Assembly (NCBI GenBank): GCA_913050305.1
Contig: CAJXAS010000015.1
Location: 1 to 18,253, forward strand
DNA length: 18,253 nt
Reading direction: 5' to 3'
Source of the DNA: an uncultured Polaribacter sp.
GTDB lineage: Bacteria > Bacteroidota > Bacteroidia > Flavobacteriales > Flavobacteriaceae
In this document: positions 16,277 to 18,253 of the stretch, piece after piece
Numbering within the stretch: the stretch's first letter is position 1
Layout: every line of letters starts with the position of its first letter
Notes under the pieces: model-generated
What the model saw: only the letters and a program-made list of their open reading frames with translations
Told to the model about the DNA's origin: nothing
Databases searched by the model: none
Made by a program: the position numbers and the translations under genes

Positions 16277-17905
16277 ATGAAAATCTACATTTACATTTTA
16301 TTTATATTTATCAGTTTTAAAGTAACGGCACAAAATACCGTTGGCACAATTCTGAATAGCAATGATGCTTATGACGGTTATACCTTATTTGCACCTCTAG
16401 GGTCTAATGAAACATATCTAATTAATAATTGCGGTGAGATTGTTCATCAATGGTCTAGCCCTTTTAGACCATCTGCTTCCGTTTACCTTTTAGAAAACGG
16501 AAATCTTCTTAAAACAGGGAAAATACAAAATTCAGCAATTACCTTTGGTGGTGTTGGTGGTCAAATAGAATTATTTGATTGGGATAATAATTTACTTTGG
16601 GAGTATACATACTCATCACCAGAGTTTACGCAAAATCATGATGTTTACCCATTGCCAAATGGGAATATATTAATGCTGGCCGTGACTGTTATGCCTAAGA
16701 ACGAAGCAATACTTGCAGGTAGAGACCCTTCTTTAATTTTAGATGAAAATGTATTTATACCCAAAATTGTCGAATTAGAACCAATACTTGGCACAGACGA
16801 AGCTAATATAATATGGGAATGGAATATGAAAGATCACTTAATTCAGGATTTTGACGATACGAAAGATAATTTTGGTGTTGTAAAAGACCATCCTGAATTG
16901 TTAGACTTCAACTATCTGGCCGCAGAACTAGGTAATTCGAATTGGTTACATATTAATTCTTTACAATACAATGAAAATCTAGATCAACTAATTATAAGTT
17001 CCAGACTTTTGAGCGAAATTTATATAATAGATCATTCTACCAGCGAAGCAGAGGCCGCTTTACATTCTGGTGGGACGTATGAAAAAGGTGGTGATTTCTT
17101 ATACCGATGGGGAAATCCGGAATCGCATGGTATGGGAGATGCCGATAGCAGAACATTGTTTAGTCAACATTATCCGCATTGGATTGCTGATGACTTAGTA
17201 GATGCTGGTAAATTACTTATTTTTAGCAATGGGAACTCTAGAAGATTTTCAAGTATAGAGATGATATCTCCAACTACATCATCCGAAGGGGTATATACTT
17301 TTGACACCACATTAGGATATGGACCGACAGCAGCCGAATGGACATATACAAATCCTGTAGAACCAGAAAACTTTTTTTCATCAATACTGTCAAGCGCACA
17401 AAGACTACCTAACGGAAATATGTTGATATGTGATGGAGATTCAGGTTATTTCTTCGAAATTGATAATAACAACAGTATTGTATGGGAGTACATTAATCCA
17501 GACACTAATAACGGAATAATTTCTCAAGGAGGAACTGCATCTGCTAATTTTGTATTTAGAGCCATCAAATTTCCTAAAGATTACGCCGCGTTTACGGGTA
17601 AAGATTTAACTCCAACAACAACTGTAGAGATAAATACAAATGGAAATAGTTGCAACGTATTAGGTGTTACCCCATTTGAAATCTCAGATAACGTAAATAT
17701 CTACCCAAATCCAACTACTGGTTTTATTTCTGTTAATACTAAGCTCTCAATAGATAAAATTGAAATTTATAACACGCTTGGAAAGCTAATGAAAAGTGTT
17801 TTAAATAATAAAAATGTTTCTATCGAAAACTATTATGCTGGTATTTATTTTATTAGAATTTATTCTGGTAATACTATTGTAACTAAAAAAATTATAAAAA
17901 TTTAA
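16277..17905 (+). CDS. Secreted aryl-sulfate sulfotransferase-like protein with T9SS sorting domain
   Basis: Likely PAPS-independent arylsulfotransferase-family (ASST) enzyme, which moves a sulfuryl group between phenolic compounds through a sulfo-histidine. It has 542 residues: signal peptide MKIYIYILFIFISFKVTA, a beta-propeller-like body (about 20-465) rich in 'LPNGNIL'-type blades, and a C-terminal T9SS sorting domain (about 471-542: NIYPNPTTGFISV, AGIYFIRI, TKKIIKI). Candidate catalytic residues are His121 (NHDV), His225 and Asn227 (LHINS), Arg243 (SSR) and His298 (SQHY). From memory of E. coli AssT (His252, His356, Asn358, Arg374, His436), the first four have identical spacing (104, 2 and 16), which is strong support. 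The T9SS tail means export across the outer membrane or surface anchoring, not the periplasm. It may have diverged in substrate. Terminators bracket it, so it is probably monocistronic. Confidence 0.8.
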   Translation: MKIYIYILFIFISFKVTAQNTVGTILNSNDAYDGYTLFAPLGSNETYLINNCGEIVHQWSSPFRPSASVYLLENGNLLKTGKIQNSAITFGGVGGQIELFDWDNNLLWEYTYSSPEFTQNHDVYPLPNGNILMLAVTVMPKNEAILAGRDPSLILDENVFIPKIVELEPILGTDEANIIWEWNMKDHLIQDFDDTKDNFGVVKDHPELLDFNYLAAELGNSNWLHINSLQYNENLDQLIISSRLLSEIYIIDHSTSEAEAALHSGGTYEKGGDFLYRWGNPESHGMGDADSRTLFSQHYPHWIADDLVDAGKLLIFSNGNSRRFSSIEMISPTTSSEGVYTFDTTLGYGPTAAEWTYTNPVEPENFFSSILSSAQRLPNGNMLICDGDSGYFFEIDNNNSIVWEYINPDTNNGIISQGGTASANFVFRAIKFPKDYAAFTGKDLTPTTTVEINTNGNSCNVLGVTPFEISDNVNIYPNPTTGFISVNTKLSIDKIEIYNTLGKLMKSVLNNKNVSIENYYAGIYFIRIYSGNTIVTKKIIKI

Positions 17906-17924
17906 GTAAATCTTTAATTATTGT

Positions 17925-17959
17925 AAAAAACCACCTCTATTGAGGTGGTTTTTTTTTTT
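17925..17959 (+). terminator. Strong intrinsic terminator after the sulfotransferase gene
   Basis: AAAAAACCACCTC, loop TATT (17938-17941), GAGGTGG and eleven T (17949-17959). It overlaps the start of the putative promoter of the next gene. Confidence 0.9.
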
Positions 17960-17972
17960 ATAAGTACCTTTG
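17940..17972 (+). promoter_or_regulatory. Putative promoter of the rlmB-like gene, nearly leaderless
   Basis: TACCTTTG at 17965-17972 fits TAnnTTTG perfectly and ends only 4 bases before the ATG. TTG at 17940-17942, inside the upstream terminator hairpin, gives a 22-base spacer. Transcription would start at or within a few bases of the start codon. Confidence 0.6.
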
Positions 17973-17976
17973 CAAA

Positions 17977-18253
17977 ATGGAGGATAATATAAAGGTAGCA
18001 ACAACGAACATATTTGGTATTAGGGCAATTATAGAAGCAATTGACAGTGGCTCGACTATGAACAAAATATACCTTCAAAAAGACTTAAGAGGTAGCCTAT
18101 ATTATGAATTAGATAAATTGATAAAGGAAAAGAAAATAGCTACCAGTCTTGTTCCTATAGAGAAGTTAAATCGCTTATCTAAAAACGGTAACCATCAGGG
18201 TGCTGTTGCTCAAATATCTCCAGTAGAATTTCATGATTTAGAGGAACTTATAG
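17977..18253 (+). CDS. rlmB: TrmH/SpoU-family 23S rRNA 2'-O-ribose methyltransferase, N-terminal part
   Basis: The first 92 codons are present and the window edge cuts the rest. The protein opens MEDNIKVATTNIFGIRAIIEAI, then IYLQKDLRGSLYYELDKLIKEK and LNRLSKNGNHQGAVAQIS. This is the substrate-binding N-terminal domain that precedes the knotted SPOUT methyltransferase fold; the NHQGAVAQIS segment is especially characteristic. RlmB methylates the 2'-OH of a G in domain V of 23S rRNA (G2251 in E. coli). The catalytic SPOUT motifs are outside the window, so another TrmH-family specificity cannot be excluded and the symbol is the less certain part. It has its own putative promoter just upstream. 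Confidence 0.85.
   Translation, partial: MEDNIKVATTNIFGIRAIIEAIDSGSTMNKIYLQKDLRGSLYYELDKLIKEKKIATSLVPIEKLNRLSKNGNHQGAVAQISPVEFHDLEELI

Noticed and set aside
1..18253. CRISPR arrays, tRNA/rRNA genes, riboswitches, prophage or insertion sequences
   Set aside because: I looked through the non-coding stretches and saw no regularly spaced repeats, cloverleaf-like sequence, known aptamer core or transposase.

Overview
The window is AT-rich and reads as a chromosome segment of a Flavobacteriaceae-type Bacteroidota. The evidence is two SusC/SusD outer-membrane uptake pairs, a type IX secretion (T9SS) C-terminal sorting domain, TAnnTTTG-type -7 promoter boxes, A-rich start contexts without clear Shine-Dalgarno sequences, and flavobacterial-looking ribosomal proteins. 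Genus and species cannot be fixed from the sequence.

Layout. (1) Positions 1-3085, minus strand: the str operon in the order rpsL - rpsG - fusA; fusA runs off the left edge about ten codons before its expected end. (2) Positions 3086-3262: a divergent promoter region. (3) Positions 3263-4927, plus strand: a BamA/TamA-like outer-membrane protein with a TTG start. (4) Positions 5215-9859: SusC/SusD pair 1, closed by a strong terminator. (5) Positions 9946-10934: a 1 kb stretch without an intact gene. It holds the decayed 3' part of another SusD-like gene (about 10107-10477), then AT-rich DNA leading into the next promoter. (6) Positions 10935-16216: SusC/SusD pair 2 plus a third lipoprotein gene, closed by a strong terminator. 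(7) Positions 16277-17905: a secreted aryl-sulfate sulfotransferase-like protein with a T9SS sorting domain, then another strong terminator. (8) From 17977: the 5' part of a TrmH/RlmB-type rRNA methyltransferase gene, cut by the right edge.

How the genes fit together. SusC proteins are TonB-dependent outer-membrane channels and SusD proteins are the surface lipoproteins that close over them. Each pair should import one class of large or complex nutrient. No glycoside hydrolase, polysaccharide lyase, sulfatase, peptidase, ECF sigma/anti-sigma pair or hybrid two-component sensor is present, so substrates cannot be read from context. Pair 2 carries an extra surface lipoprotein and lies next to a secreted sulfotransferase-like enzyme, so a link to sulfated (aromatic) compounds is a testable guess only. 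The two susC genes share a nearly identical start: a promoter-like box at the same distance, a similar leader and 65 of 69 identical bases over the signal peptide. Together with the SusD pseudogene between the pairs, this suggests a locus that has gained and lost SusCD cassettes.

I see no CRISPR array, tRNA, rRNA, insertion sequence or phage gene. The most noteworthy observations are the SusD pseudogene, the shared 5' module of the two susC genes, and the sulfotransferase whose five catalytic positions match the spacing I recall for E. coli AssT.
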